The notes: generated from the letters alone by a model not told the origin. A stretch of DNA of 64,000 bases from Gigaspora rosea (GCA_003550325.1 QKWP01000005.1:124001-188000), one strand, 5' to 3'. Positions 22,330 to 33,519 are shown, counted from the stretch's first letter. A program made the numbers and translations.

Positions 22330-23526
22330 TAGTTTGGGTTGTTAAAAGATGATATATTTTCATGTACTCAGGCATATAATATTGTTCAGATATTTAAATT
22401 CATTATCATAACCATGGAGCACTATTATAAGCGTCAGTTACTTGGGATAGCACATAGTCATCCTGGTCAGATTAGATTGCTCGAAAATTTTTATGTCCTG
22501 GTTGGAATGATATTGATGCAACAAATATTCGACAAACTGATATAAATTCAGAATATTTGGTTTCAAGTAAAAAAAAAAAGAACTGAATTATTCTATATTG
22601 TTAATACAGAATTTAGTATGTGTACATGTATTATTGGATTAACAAAAGCACCATATAAACATCAAGGAGCAGTAGCTGCAAAGAGTCTTTAAATTTTTTC
22701 CATCTTTATCACCTGATAATCGAGCTTGTTTTGTATATATTGCATGTAGTAAGAAGTTAATAATATAAAATTTTAGTTTAATTTTTTAAGTTTTTCTTTT
22801 TAAACTTATATTTAAAAATTATAACAGGAATTATGGCAGATAATTCTTTTTATACATCGTTACATCCTTACAAGACTCACAAGAATAAAAGTCGACATGA
22901 AGAATCAAATGCAAATAAATTGCAATAGATATAAATTTGAATCAATCAGTAACAAATACAAATAAGAATCAGGTTACAACTGATATAAATATAGTAGCCA
23001 ATATGAATATGAATTCAATAAGAATACAGTAGCTGATGAGAATACAGTAGCTGATGTGAATATAGTAGCTGATATGAATATAGTAGCTGATGTATAGGTT
23101 TATTTTTTATACATATGCAATTATAAATAATGTAAATAATATTATCTAAATAAATCTTTATTTGATAAAGTTATAATCCAAAATTTTTTGAAACATTTTT
23201 TAAAATGGTCAAAGATGATTATGATAGTTGTGGACCACAACTTCGAGCTGCTCTTGAAAAGATGGCTGGGAGATATAATGCTGCAAAAGCCAAATCTATT
23301 CCAGCATTAACATCCTTTTTTTATAATATGAATCCTGGTACAAACCCTCTTGTACATGTAAAAAGTGGTACTAAAATCCATGTACAGATTGAATCTATTA
23401 AGTGAAGAAAAACTGGTAACAAAGAAAATCAGGATCCTCAAGTTATACCAGCATGCAAAGTTAGAGCAATCAGTAAAAAGAAGCATAATCTTAGTCAGAA
23501 TGTTAGTAGAAATAATTTGAATTAGT
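22330..23526 (+). pseudogene. SWIM/MULE transposase-like gene, decayed 3' half
   Basis: Successive frame fragments match the order expected for the C-terminal part of the family seen at 17815-19020. They are LLKDDIFSCTQAYNIVQIFK (22339 on), IAHSHPGQIRL, CPGWNDIDATNIRQTD, then the SWIM-finger-like EFSMCTCIIGLTKAPYKHQG. In the SWIM motif (CxC..CxH) the third ligand is Tyr (PYKHQ), so metal binding should be impaired. A 90-base intron-like gap (GTAGTAAG..TAACAG, about 22748-22828) precedes GIMADNSFYTSLHPYKTHK. An 18-bp repeat (NTVADE/NIVADM units, 23023-23094) follows. The tail carries CGPQLRAALEKMAGRYNAAK and LTSFFYNMNPGTNPL (23205-23405), a stop, and KENQDPQVIPACK to about 23526. Multiple stops and homopolymer frameshifts; not functional. 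The central catalytic region expected between the halves was not found. Confidence 0.72.
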
Positions 23527-24086
23527 AATTCTTGTGGCATATTCATATTTTATGTTAGAAAGTATCAATGAAGTTTCTTTATAGCTTCATTCTAGTTAAT
23601 AATAGTACATGACAAAAACAATTACTAGCAAAAATAATTTTTAGCAACCAAGTTGGATACTAAATGATTAATTTTAGATGAGTAACAATATACAAATAGT
23701 ACTATACATTGAATAAAAAGTTTTCTAGTTTTTAAATTGATTTATTCATAACACTGTTTTGAATAAATACTTATTATGATATTAAAATATTTAATATTTA
23801 ATGGCTTCATACTTTAATTTTGAACAATATGTTAATGTAATCTTTTATATTTTCAAGTTTATCATAATATTACACTAGTAAAAAATAAAAAATTCGATAT
23901 GTTAAATGGCACTATTCGAATGCCATTCTATACATCAAATTTTTTATTTTACTAGTATTAATTACCATTTGAAATTGACAACTAAGAATTATGATTACAT
24001 ATTACATAAATTATTCTTGAAATTCGAATGTAAATCTTTAAAATATTATTAAATTGGTAATAATAAATTAATTTAATTAGAAACAC
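23527..24086. other. Intergenic with a small foldback
   Basis: AT-rich. 23873-23958 is a hairpin with arms ACTAGTAAAAAATAAAAAAT and its complement around a short loop, MITE-like. No gene. Confidence 0.6.
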
Positions 24087-24733
24087 TATCCCTTAGATTG
24101 TAACACAGGCAAATTTGCCTGCGTATTTTAAAATTTTTAATAAAATTTTAAATATTGATTTTAGCCATATCTTTTCTAAGTAAAAAATATTCTTTAAGTT
24201 TTGTTTTAGTAACTTTGTTATAAAATTTTTTTAAAATCATTAGAAAACTTTAATATAATAAATGTTTAAAGTTCTTGTATTGGCATTTTTACTATTAAAA
24301 TTTTCTTTAGATTTTTTCAAATTTTATATGTTCCCATCTATAAAAAAAATCTTTACTTCTAATACAAGTCTTAATTTTTACAAGTAAATCATTAAAGTTG
24401 CAATAATGAAAGTTGTCATCCTTTATATAAACTACAATATTGTCTTAAGAACTATAGTTCTAAAACTAAAACTAAATAAGATCGCAGAAAAATTGTAATA
24501 AAATTTTCTAAAAAAATTTTTTCTTAAAATTATCTATTTTCAGCTTATATGTAACTATAATTTATTTTATTATAATATAAAAACTAATTTTGCAAAAAAG
24601 TAATCCTTATTTTCAAATATAATTGTACAAAGTTTTATTTAATTATTTTAGTATTTTAAAAAAGTAAATCAGAGCTAAAAAAGTGCAAAAACGCAGGCAA
24701 ATTTGCCTGTGTTCTACTACAATCTAAGGGATA
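24087..24733. mobile_element. ~645-bp TIR element, TA target duplication
   Basis: The ends TCCCTTAGATTGTA and ACACAGGCAAATTTGCCTG are repeated in inverse orientation at the right (CAGGCAAATTTGCCTGTG.. CTACAATCTAAGGGA), flanked by TA. Each end holds a second small palindrome, AGGCAAATTTGCCT. The interior is AT-rich without ORF: a Tc1/mariner-type non-autonomous element by its TSD. Confidence 0.85.
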
Positions 24734-25194
24734 CTTCCAGTAGTAAAAAAGTTATTATAATTGGAAGTTCCAATTCAATATGTAAGGTAGCACAAGATTT
24801 AGATATCCTTTACTACTTTACTTTGGTAATTTCTTTAAAATATTTATTTGATTTTGGCTTGTTTATAATCTTATCTATATATATATTTCAATTAACAGCA
24901 ATGACTAATGAGGACATTAGTAAGAAAAAGTTTATTTTATTATGGTGGATACAAAAAAATGATAGTTAAATCAGTATTTTTACAAAGAGCAATTGCTACT
25001 GCTTCAACACTCTCAAAGTTGAGTTCATTGCTATGAATATATAAAGAAATAAGAGCACTAATTTATTCATTTTTCTTATTAAGAAAAATTTTGAAATATT
25101 GAGATATTAGACAGCACCAAAGAAAAACTGAATTTTAAATAAATTCGTTAAAATCTAGTTTTTTTTGGCGTTCTTTAAAAAACTTACTTGTGTA
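24734..25194. other. Intergenic; short frame not assigned
   Basis: A plus-strand frame beginning in the TIR (24703-24969) reads SSKKVIIIGSSNSICKVAQD and later MTNEDISKKKFILLWWIQKN. The words look protein-like but the first codons derive from a transposon end and no family was recognised. Possibly remnants of a gene. Confidence 0.25.
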
Positions 25195-25345
25195 ATGATA
25201 TGTATAGAACTGTTTCACAAATATGCTTATGCATATTTTGTGTAACAGAATACTATCATGTGATAAATGATCATTATAACCTGGCACAGAATCCATACGT
25301 GCCAGTTGGACATGTCCCTTAACTGTTAACTTAAATTTATTAAAT
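25195..25345 (-). repeat. Dispersed repeat, empty site for the 15.7-kb foldback
   Basis: On the minus strand it reads the left flank of the foldback (AGTTAAGGGACATGTCC) directly joined to its right flank (GTATGGATTCTGTGCCAGG..CATATTTGTGAAACAG), without the 0.9-kb palindrome. Confidence 0.8.
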
Positions 25346-26492
25346 TGGCTAAGCTAATAGTTAAAAATCAGATTAGCAGTTATACCAAATCCACTATTTT
25401 TATAGTTTAAAACATATGTGCAATGGATTTGGATGATTTAGGTACCATTCGATTTGTCTTAGTGAGACAAATCCAATGACACCAAAGTTATGTTTTTTGG
25501 ATCACTAGATCGAAAGATATTCTCAAAAAACCATTAGTTATATAGTAATTTTATAAGAAAAGATAACCAATGGTATATGGCCAATAACTTTTATTCCAGT
25601 GATCCAAATGAAATGAAATTGGCAACATTCGCCTCCTCTCACTGAGTCGAATCAAATAGACCGAAACCATTAAATTTGGACTACTGGATCAGTTTTTAGA
25701 CGATTTTTCTAAAAAAATTGTGTTATGTTTTTTTGATCTCCCTCCTTAAGAGGAAAAATGTTATCTTTCATCCGACCCCTCTTGTATAATGTTATTTCTG
25801 GATGCCCCCTTAAGGTCTTTATCTGATTATATTAAATTAGTGCCGGTAATTATGAAATTAATTAAAGTTTTATAATATAAATAGGATTTAAAAAATGGTG
25901 CACCATGCACCATGATGCACCCCATTTATACTTCTCGAAATTTTACTAGGGTAACCTTGTAGCACTTTTAATGAAAAATGATCCTCTCGTGATGTTACCT
26001 TAGACTCTAATTTTTAGCCAAATTTTTGAATTTTAATTTAAAGTTTAATTTTTTTCTTATTTAACGAATTTTTTTTAACCTTAATCCTAACCCTAACTCC
26101 AACCCTAACCTTCCCTAACCCTAAATTTCATATAAATAAATATTTCATAAACTTTCATGGCAACCACGGGTCAAATGCTAGTATTCTTATGACATCATAA
26201 ATTTTATTCGCAATTTATTGAATTTATTAATGATAATATTATTAATATTTAAAATCGATATCCCAATGATTTGAATCATTCATTTCATTCATGGTACATA
26301 ATAGACGAAAAATACACTATATTAATTTCAGCTTCAGCTTCTATTATCACACTTATTACCAATACAACAGTTCACATAATAAATGGTAACACTAAGATGA
26401 CTATTTTCCAACATAACAACTTCATTATTAATCGATGAAAAATTGAAAATTATAATTTGAGCCAATAAATTGAACATACTATATACTTAATC
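25346..26492. other. Intergenic, repeat-like, no gene
   Basis: Contains GGTGCACCATGCACCATGATG near 25895 and CCCTAACCCTAAC-type runs at 26090-26130, both elements typical of the MITE families elsewhere in the window, but the ends could not be paired with confidence. Confidence 0.4.
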
Positions 26493-28037
26493 TTAATAAT
26501 CATCGGACTTATCTTCATAACCAAAATAACTACAAGCAACACCACGATTTGTAATTTCCTTAATTATTCCCTTAATCTTTTCCTCCATCGAAACATCTAT
26601 AAAAAAAGTTTTGTAATGAAATATAATTTCTTTTAAACTTTCACGAGACTTAATGAATTCTCTAAGAGTTATATAATGTTCCAACTTTGGTTGATCATTT
26701 CCGATAGCAAGTTTTTCTAATTTAACTAAATGATTACAATTTTTTAAAAGTTTATCGAAACTTTCTGAAGCCAAAGAACATTTTTTTAATTCTAAACATT
26801 TTAAAGTAGTTGGTAAATTTTGACCTAAATTATATGAAAAATTGTCTGTATGATATGAAGTCATAGTAAAATGTTGAAGAGATGATTGACTAAGAAATGG
26901 TAATAAGAATTCATATTCATCTTTAATATAAACATGTAAATATTTAAGATTTGAACAACGGTTTATCAAAGTATTTGATAATTCATACGTTTTAATTTGA
27001 TCCAAATATAATCTTTCTAAAGTTGAACCCCACATTTCGACCAAAGAATTTACAATAGATGATTCAAAACATTCACTTAAAAGTTTAAGTTCTTTCAAAT
27101 TATCTAATGAATTATTTGATAATGAAGCACAATGATCCAAAGTTATCCCTTTACAATGTATGAATTCTAACAATTCCAGATTTTTACATCGTGAGAGAGC
27201 TTTGATATCAAAAGATGAAATTGTCGAAAAATCTACTTTGATGAATTTGAGATACTTTAAAAAAGGTTTTTGATCTAAAGCCATAATTAATTTTCCAGTA
27301 TTTCCTAATGCTTGATTGATATGAAGACTTCTTAACTTCTTTTGAGCTTTAATTATGTTTGAACAAGAAGTAATTAATTCATCACTTGGATTACTAGATT
27401 TAAATGAGAAATAAATTTCTCTAAGATTGGTACATATAGTAGATAAAGCCTTTATAAATTCTAATGTGATCGAAATATTAAAATAATCATGCGCATAAAG
27501 AAGACATTCTAATTTGACTAATTGAGATAATCCAGGTTTATAATTTACGAACGACTTAGCTGACGGAAACATGGTAAGTTCATTATCATCAGGAATCAAC
27601 ATTTCTTTAAGATTCTTACTTGTTCGTATGAACATAGAGATTAAAGAATGAGAAATTGCTTGAATAATTGCAGAATTTTCGTTTGTAGGATTATAATTAC
27701 TATAACGAAGCCACTCTATGATTCCATTTCTAAGATAAGAAATTTTAATAAGTGTAGTGTAAGAAGCATAATCAAATAATGGTTTTTGAATAGTAGGAAG
27801 GGATATTTGAAATGGGATTAATAAAGTTTGTTCTTCTTTATTTAATGAAGCAAGGTAAATTTTCAATAATGATGGTTTAATATTTGATTGTAATATTTCT
27901 TTCCATAATACTGGTACAGCATTTCTACACCACTGACGGTTTACAAGAAGACATGAAAATAAATTCTTTCTATATTGAATATTCACAGGAATGTGAGCAA
28001 ATATTTCAGAAAGGCACTCGTTTGGTAATGTTATCAT
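26493..28037 (-). CDS. F-box / leucine-rich repeat-like protein
   Basis: Single uninterrupted 514-residue frame. Residues 1-48 form an F-box: LPNECLSEIFAHIP at the start, SCLLVNRQWCRNAVPVLWKE at 29-48. F-box proteins recruit substrates to SCF (Skp1-Cullin) ubiquitin ligases through this segment. The remainder is a leucine-rich solenoid-like region with irregular repeats, for example LERLYLDQIKTYELSNTL, CSNLKYLHVYI and LKCLELKKCSLASESFDKLL, probably the substrate-binding part. No signal peptide or membrane segment. The size and layout fit the large F-box family of Glomeromycete fungi, whose targets are mostly unknown. The start is the ATG that opens the F-box motif; a TATA-like element lies about 55 bases upstream. 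It appears intact and is the best-supported gene in the window. Confidence 0.93.
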   Translation of the reverse strand: MITLPNECLSEIFAHIPVNIQYRKNLFSCLLVNRQWCRNAVPVLWKEILQSNIKPSLLKIYLASLNKEEQTLLIPFQISLPTIQKPLFDYASYTTLIKISYLRNGIIEWLRYSNYNPTNENSAIIQAISHSLISMFIRTSKNLKEMLIPDDNELTMFPSAKSFVNYKPGLSQLVKLECLLYAHDYFNISITLEFIKALSTICTNLREIYFSFKSSNPSDELITSCSNIIKAQKKLRSLHINQALGNTGKLIMALDQKPFLKYLKFIKVDFSTISSFDIKALSRCKNLELLEFIHCKGITLDHCASLSNNSLDNLKELKLLSECFESSIVNSLVEMWGSTLERLYLDQIKTYELSNTLINRCSNLKYLHVYIKDEYEFLLPFLSQSSLQHFTMTSYHTDNFSYNLGQNLPTTLKCLELKKCSLASESFDKLLKNCNHLVKLEKLAIGNDQPKLEHYITLREFIKSRESLKEIIFHYKTFFIDVSMEEKIKGIIKEITNRGVACSYFGYEDKSDDY

Positions 28038-28088
28038 TCTGAAAAGATTAACATGAGAGATTTTAGGACAATAATAAAACGGAAAAGG

Positions 28089-28098
28089 TTTTATATAC
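28089..28098 (-). promoter_or_regulatory. TATA-like element upstream of the F-box gene
   Basis: GTATATAAAA on the minus strand, about 55 bases before the start codon. Position and sequence fit a TATA box, but AT richness makes chance occurrence likely. Confidence 0.4.
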
Positions 28099-28267
28099 GT
28101 AATACGTAACGATCTTCATACCGAACATGGATTTTGATTAATATTTGTGGTTCGGGGAATTGTTCTAGATTTGGCTATGAATGGTTTACAACATCAGAAC
28201 TGCAGAACTGTTTAACAATGATTCTTATTATATAATATTATTAAATAAATAATAATTAATTTCCAAT

Positions 28268-28486
28268 ATTTGGGTCAGGTACATCACGAGATTTCCGTTG
28301 CATGCAACCAATCAAGAACATGATTATAAGATGAGTCGACGAAGCAAATAAATTGCGAAAATATTACCTTGGTTCATTAATAATAAATGTCAGGAGGGCG
28401 ATTTGAATTATAGTAAGATCTTCTAATCTTAGCCCTTACAGGCAGCCTAACCTTAATTAAAATTTCGTGATGTACCTGGTTTTTCC
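28268..28486. mobile_element. MITE-like inverted repeat
   Basis: The ends CAGGTACATCACGAGATTT and (reversed) CAGGTACATCACGAAATTT bracket about 220 bp without coding capacity. The minus-strand 88-codon frame at 28377-28643 runs through this and a poly-T/poly-A hairpin and is not a gene. Confidence 0.7.
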
Positions 28487-29884
28487 TAAAATTTAATCGC
28501 AAACAAAACCAATTGTATTTTGTAATCAAGTGTAACGTAACGTAATCACGTATCACATTCGAATTTAGATTGTTTTTTTTTTGTTTGTTAATTAACAATA
28601 ATCTAATTTTTTTTTTTTTTAAAAAAAAAAAAAACAGATTCATGCATGCAAGAAAGAAAAATTAAATACCAAAAAAAAAATAAAAAAAACAAAAGAACTA
28701 ATTGTTTCTTATAAGTAAGGATCAATATTTCTTATTTAAACAGTTCTCAAAAAAGTATCCGCCTTCATCGTTATTATGGATTATGCTAGCTGATTATTTA
28801 GACTGTAGACGATTTATTACAACTATTCTCAAGATTACAATTGAAAATTAACGGTATCGGCCGAATCAATAAGTTATAGATGTCGGCCGATCCAATAAGC
28901 TTATCGAATATGCCTGTATTACATCTGTTCTTATAAGATAATTGAAAATTTTACGTCGGTAAACTTTTCGAGCGTTATTTATCAGTTACTCCAGAATTTA
29001 TGAGAACAACTGTAAATTTTTCAATTGTCCCAAAATTTTTTAAAAAAAATAAACAGCTGTAAAAGGTCAGATAAAGTTTATAATTGGTTTTCAGCCGAAT
29101 TGACAATTATTGAATTTACTAAATGATTATCAAGTTCTAGATTTCCCAGGGATTTGTTATAATATTAATAAGGTAACTGCATGACACAATCATGCTAAAA
29201 TCAGGAAAGTAGGCAACGACGTTAATATATCACGCAATGCATATCAAGTACGCAGGAAAAACATTTTTTATATATTACCAATTTACATTGTTCATGAACT
29301 CGTTAGAGAAATTTATGAATATTCAGATATTAAAATACAGTAGTCACATTTTGGTAAGTAATTAACATATGAAATTTATTTATTAAAAGAGATAGATCTA
29401 CTTAAAGGATTGATTTATTGGAAATCTTTAAAATTTTCAGTATATCAGAAAAAATATTTTTGGTGAGCACAAAAAATTATGTTTTAATTTGTTATCATAA
29501 AATTTGTGAATTTTATTATAGCAATTATCTTTTGAGGATCTTTGAGCACTCATTAGTTTTTTGAAAAAGATTATTAAATTTATGTTACGAAGAACAAAGA
29601 TTTTTTCATTGTAGATCACGACATCCAATCGGAATTACGATTTTGTGCACGAAAAAAATTCGAATCTAACCATACACTCTGTAAGATATGCTACTTTTTT
29701 TTCCTGATCGATATATTGATTAACTTATATCGTGATGAGCAGGTTAAAAATCCATTTGATTGGTCAATTTTTTAAAATACTATTTATACATGTATTACAA
29801 CGTTGATCGATTAATTTACAGTATTAATAGATTAGCCATTTTTTGAAACCTTCAAAAAGTTTTTTTCAATTGCTACGTGATTAA
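28487..29884. other. Intergenic, no gene supported
   Basis: Holds a T/A homopolymer hairpin (about 28606-28634) and a pair of direct words TCGGCCGAATCAATAAG / TCGGCCGATCCAATAAG (28857-28900). A 63-codon minus-strand frame (29437-29628) has no recognisable feature. Confidence 0.45.
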
Positions 29885-30181
29885 TCGATTTTATGATTTT
29901 GTGTCAATATCCCTAATATCAAAATCCCAATGACACCAAATCCCGATGTACTAAATCTCGAAAGAACAAACTCCCAAAGAGATAATAAAATCCCGAAAAC
30001 TAAATACTGAAAAAAAATATCTTAAAATTCATAATTATGAATTTTTTGGAGTTTTTTTTCCAGGATTTAGTTTTTTCGGAATATTATCACCTCGGGATTT
30101 TGTTCTTTCGGGATTTGGTATATCGGGATTTAGTATCATCGGGATTTTGATATTAAGGATATTGACATAAAATCGTGATTT
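29885..30181. mobile_element. ~0.3-kb foldback with repeated CGGGATTT words
   Basis: The left arm TCAATATCCCTAATATCAAA and the right arm TTTGATATTAAGGATATTGA pair; inside, AAATCCCGA/TCGGGATTT words recur about every 16-20 bases on each arm. No ORF. Confidence 0.85.
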
Positions 30182-31171
30182 AAACAGTGTTACTAAAAGG
30201 TAGATCGCAACGGCTACGACTTAAAATTTAAAGGTAGGACTTAGCTTATATTATAAATTGTTTTACAGAATAATACAGTATTAAAAATTGTTATCAAGGT
30301 GATATAGGTATTTTCAAAGATAAGAGAAAGGCATCCAAATGACATTTTGAATCTAATTGTGGATTGAAAATTGTTACTGAAATGGAAATTAGTGTTTTAA
30401 AGATAATAAGAAAAACATTTAAATAGTTTTTGAGACAAAATTCTGCCCCTAGTAGATCGTTGTTTCTGTTCCCGATGGGGTGAAAAAAATTGATTTATAT
30501 ACTATTATTAATAGGGTTCTAAAGAAACTCTGTGCAAGTATTTTTTGAATTTTATGTTAGCATATTGGCTTTACATTCGGATTAGGTGGTAATAATGAGA
30601 CTATGTAGTTTTTAGAACTCTATTAGGAATGATACATCAATTAATTATTAAAGTATTCTATTAGGAACGATACATCAATTAATTATTGAAGTATTCTATT
30701 AGAAATGGTACATTTAAAATATTAAGCGATTTTTCCATAAATCTTGTTTTGTAAAATATTAATTTTTAATAGATTATGACCAAGCTAAAAATATTAATTC
30801 AGTGAAAATTCAAAAATAGTTTGCCAATAGCAAATATTATTAATGCGCTTCAGGCCTTGACCTATTTCTTTTTTGCATATTTAAGCATTCTAATAAAAAA
30901 AATTCATAGCAACGTCTTATAAATGTCACATAGATAATTTGTAATTTGTCACGTGTTCGTATAAATAGTATTTTAAAAATTAATTGTCACAATCATTATA
31001 TCACGTGTAACACAATTTGATCGACCAATCAATGGATTTATAACCATGCTATCGTGTTGAAACATGAAATTCACGCAATTGATATAAATCAATACATGAC
31101 ATACGTACATATGTACATTCTTAATTATATATGCAATGGTCAATATTTACTATATATTTAAAGAATGGAGT
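30182..31171. other. Intergenic with a ~38-bp tandem repeat
   Basis: 30619-30712 holds 2.4 copies of a unit containing ATTAGGAACGATACATCAAT. The rest is AT-rich without gene signals. Confidence 0.55.
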
Positions 31172-31228
31172 TCTGCAAGTGCCGGAAACATAGTGCCCAT
31201 GCCCGTGCCTGGCGCCGGCGCTTGCAGA
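31172..31228. repeat. GC-rich 57-bp hairpin next to the NADAR gene 3' end
   Basis: TCTGCAAGTGCCGG and CCGGCGCTTGCAGA are inverted repeats around a GC-rich loop. It starts 13 bases past the stop codon of the minus-strand gene, so it probably lies in its 3' UTR. It may be a tiny MITE or a structured RNA element. Confidence 0.75.
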
Positions 31229-31241
31229 CCTTAATAACATT

Positions 31242-32669
31242 TCAAGTGATGCATTTATGACCAATTTTTTCAAATTTGTTCAGCACCCCTAAACCTTTTG
31301 CAATCCATTTCTTTTCTTTTTTCTTATATTTTTCTAATTTGAACAAATCTTTCAACTCTTTTAGCATTAATTCCTCTCTAACTTCTTGTAAAATAAAACC
31401 AAGTCTATTACGCCCACCACCTTTTTTACCTCCATCGCCCCAATAAAAATCATTATCAGTGTGTTCAATTAATGAAGCATTACTTGTGGAAAGTAACTTG
31501 TATAATAAATTTTTATGTCGAGAAAATTTTTCAAAAATAGCTTTTTTCATTTCAATTTCTTTGAAAATTTTGCCATTTGGTGGCTTTGGAGATTCCCAAT
31601 CTTTACGTTTAAATTTATCATGATTTCTAGCAATTATGAAGGCTTCACGAGCGGTTTTAGCAAAACGAATTTTATCCTGTAACCATTCTTTTTCAAATTT
31701 TTGAGCTTGGACTATTAAAATTAATTTTATTTAGAATCATTTAGAAAAAAAAAAAACAACAAAAACATATATGTAAATATCAAATATACTTAACAGTAAC
31801 TTTCAGAGGATTTCCATCCTTTAGAATCAATTTGGATGGATGTATTGTAAAAGTTTGTAAATTCATAATAAGGATCCTTTTTATTATAAAAACGAATAAC
31901 ATCTCTATTGTCCCTAGTATCCTTATTGTTCATGTAAGTACTCTAAAGAAAATTGGTCATAATATAGTTAAATGCTGTAAGTTGATAAATGATAAATAAA
32001 TAAAAAGTTTAGCGCTCACCAAAAGATAATTAAGTCCCGCCGAAGGATTACAAATCAGAGCAGTAGGACTTGCGTTTTTATGAAATCGTTTAATATAATC
32101 ATTATTCTCTTTATCCTCATTATTATTGTCATTATTTTTTGGTTGAATGATAACAATGTCCAAAGTTAGATTATCATAAACTTTACGGATTTCGATTATA
32201 AAGTCAATAACTTCTTCACAAAATCTAGAATTAGAAGACACTATAACTACGATATACCATCCGTTTGCCCAGCAATTTAATGCACATTCTTGAACGTATT
32301 TAGTTGCATTTCGTAATTTTGATGTTCTTGAGTAATTGGAAAAATCACGAAAAATGGGATGAAAACCAAATGAATGAAGTTGGTCATCGCATAACTCAAA
32401 AGTTACTCCTTTGTTAAAAGAAATTATGAGTGCAAGCGAACGAATCTCTATATCGTTGAGTGATATTTTCATGCTATCTCGTATGTCTATGTAAATATAT
32501 ACTTAAGTCCTTGAACTTTAAATTTTAATTAAAGATTAGCAAAATACCAACCAATTTGGCGTTTTTGAAAGTCCATGACAAAATCATAATCTTCGTCTTT
32601 AAATAAATCTTGCGACTGGTTTTGTAAATCTTTTTTACTGCCAAAGAAAAGGTTTAAAAATGGGTTCAT
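31242..32669 (-). CDS. NADAR-domain (YbiA/DUF1768-like) protein, four exons
   Basis: I model four minus-strand exons: 32669-32552, 32486-32020, 31942-31795 and 31711-31242. The introns are 65, 77 and 83 bp with donors GTTGGT, GTGAGC and GTTAAG and acceptors ATAG, TTAG and ATAG. The joined exons total 1203 bases, giving 400 residues with phase kept at every junction. Residues ~210-359 are a NADAR domain: FYNKKDPYYEFTNFY (213-227), WKSSESYFQAQKF (238-250) spanning an exon junction, YWGDGG (334-339), GGRNRLG (343-349), VREEL (355-359). NADAR proteins act on N-glycosidic bonds of nucleotide or ADP-ribose-type substrates; the bacterial riboflavin-pathway N-glycosidase is one member. The N-terminal half (1-195) is not a known NADAR part: it has alternating hydrophobic strands (LALIISF 57-63, YIVVIVSS 117-124, LDIVIIQ 148-154), FCEE at 128-131 and an N/D/E-rich linker. 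The C-terminus is Lys-rich. No signal peptide. The domain call is firm; exon 1 and the N-terminal function are less certain. Confidence 0.85.
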
Positions 32670-33405
32670 TATTGAGAAGTTTCATTCCTCAACAGAAATT
32701 TCTATCGACATATGGAATGTTTATCATTAGAAAAAAAAAAATTAAAATGGTGAAATCAGAAAAAAACATATATTTGACTTTTATCTGATCATTCTTTGTA
32801 TCACTAGCTTATAATTTCTTTATTTTTTACTCAAAGATAATTAAATAGCTTTATTTACGTCTTTCAATAATAAACTACTGTTTGTGCGTCAATTGTAAAT
32901 GATGCCGTGAATAGTCAATTTTATTACTAAGAAATTTTGAAGTTTTTAAGATGAAGCATAAACATTTCGAGTAATACTAAATTTTACGTCTCTCGTCGTG
33001 TCAACCTTTTCCGGCAACCAGTAAAATTTTGTAATTAATGATAAATATTATAATAATATAATGTAATGATACGATAAACCAAATTAAAATTCAATGTTGT
33101 GTCTGAACTTGAGCTTTTATAAGTTCGTATGAGCATGGCACGTCAGAAATATTAATTTTAGTCTTCCTTATCTGTCAGTGAAATTCAGACGTAGCATACA
33201 ACTTTACAGAGCGTAGGGAGAACTTGTTTATTCAAAATGATATAAAATTACGCTGCATTAATATGTACGTTTTTGATTAGCGTCTTTATCGACTTATACT
33301 GCGCTGTTAATCAAAAAGTGTAACTTAAAAAAAAGTCGTATGTATTTCGATTCTACGCAGTAGCCAAGTTAATAAATAAGTTTTTTTTACCAATGAAACC
33401 TCATC
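32670..33405. other. Upstream region between two genes
   Basis: Contains a small inverted repeat near 33268-33325 (TTTTTGATTAGCG / CGCTGTTAATCAAAAA). No clear TATA or other site could be assigned. No gene. Confidence 0.45.
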
Positions 33406-33519
33406 ATGAGTAACGACAATTATGACTCTAACAGTGAAAGTGAATATTATGATGCCATTAATGATGCCGATATTTTAACTACTAATAATGAAATTCAATC
33501 ATATTTCATGACAGTATAA
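33406..33519 (+). CDS. Possible acidic N-terminal exon of a hypothetical gene
   Basis: ATG opens MSNDNYDSNSESEYYDAIND, ADILTTNNEIQSYFMT, followed by a GTATAA that could be a splice donor at 33514, or by TAA four bases later. The Ser/Asp/Asn/Glu-rich composition is unlike the random AT-rich frames nearby. No convincing downstream exon was found in 33.5-34.4 kb (a frame at 33698-33886 is possible but unsupported), so it may be a gene relic. Confidence 0.3.
   Translation: MSNDNYDSNSESEYYDAINDADILTTNNEIQSYFMTV

Noticed and set aside
26084-26130. CCCTAACCCTAAC runs as a telomere relic
   Set aside because: Short and degenerate, and similar runs elsewhere in the window lie inside MITEs.
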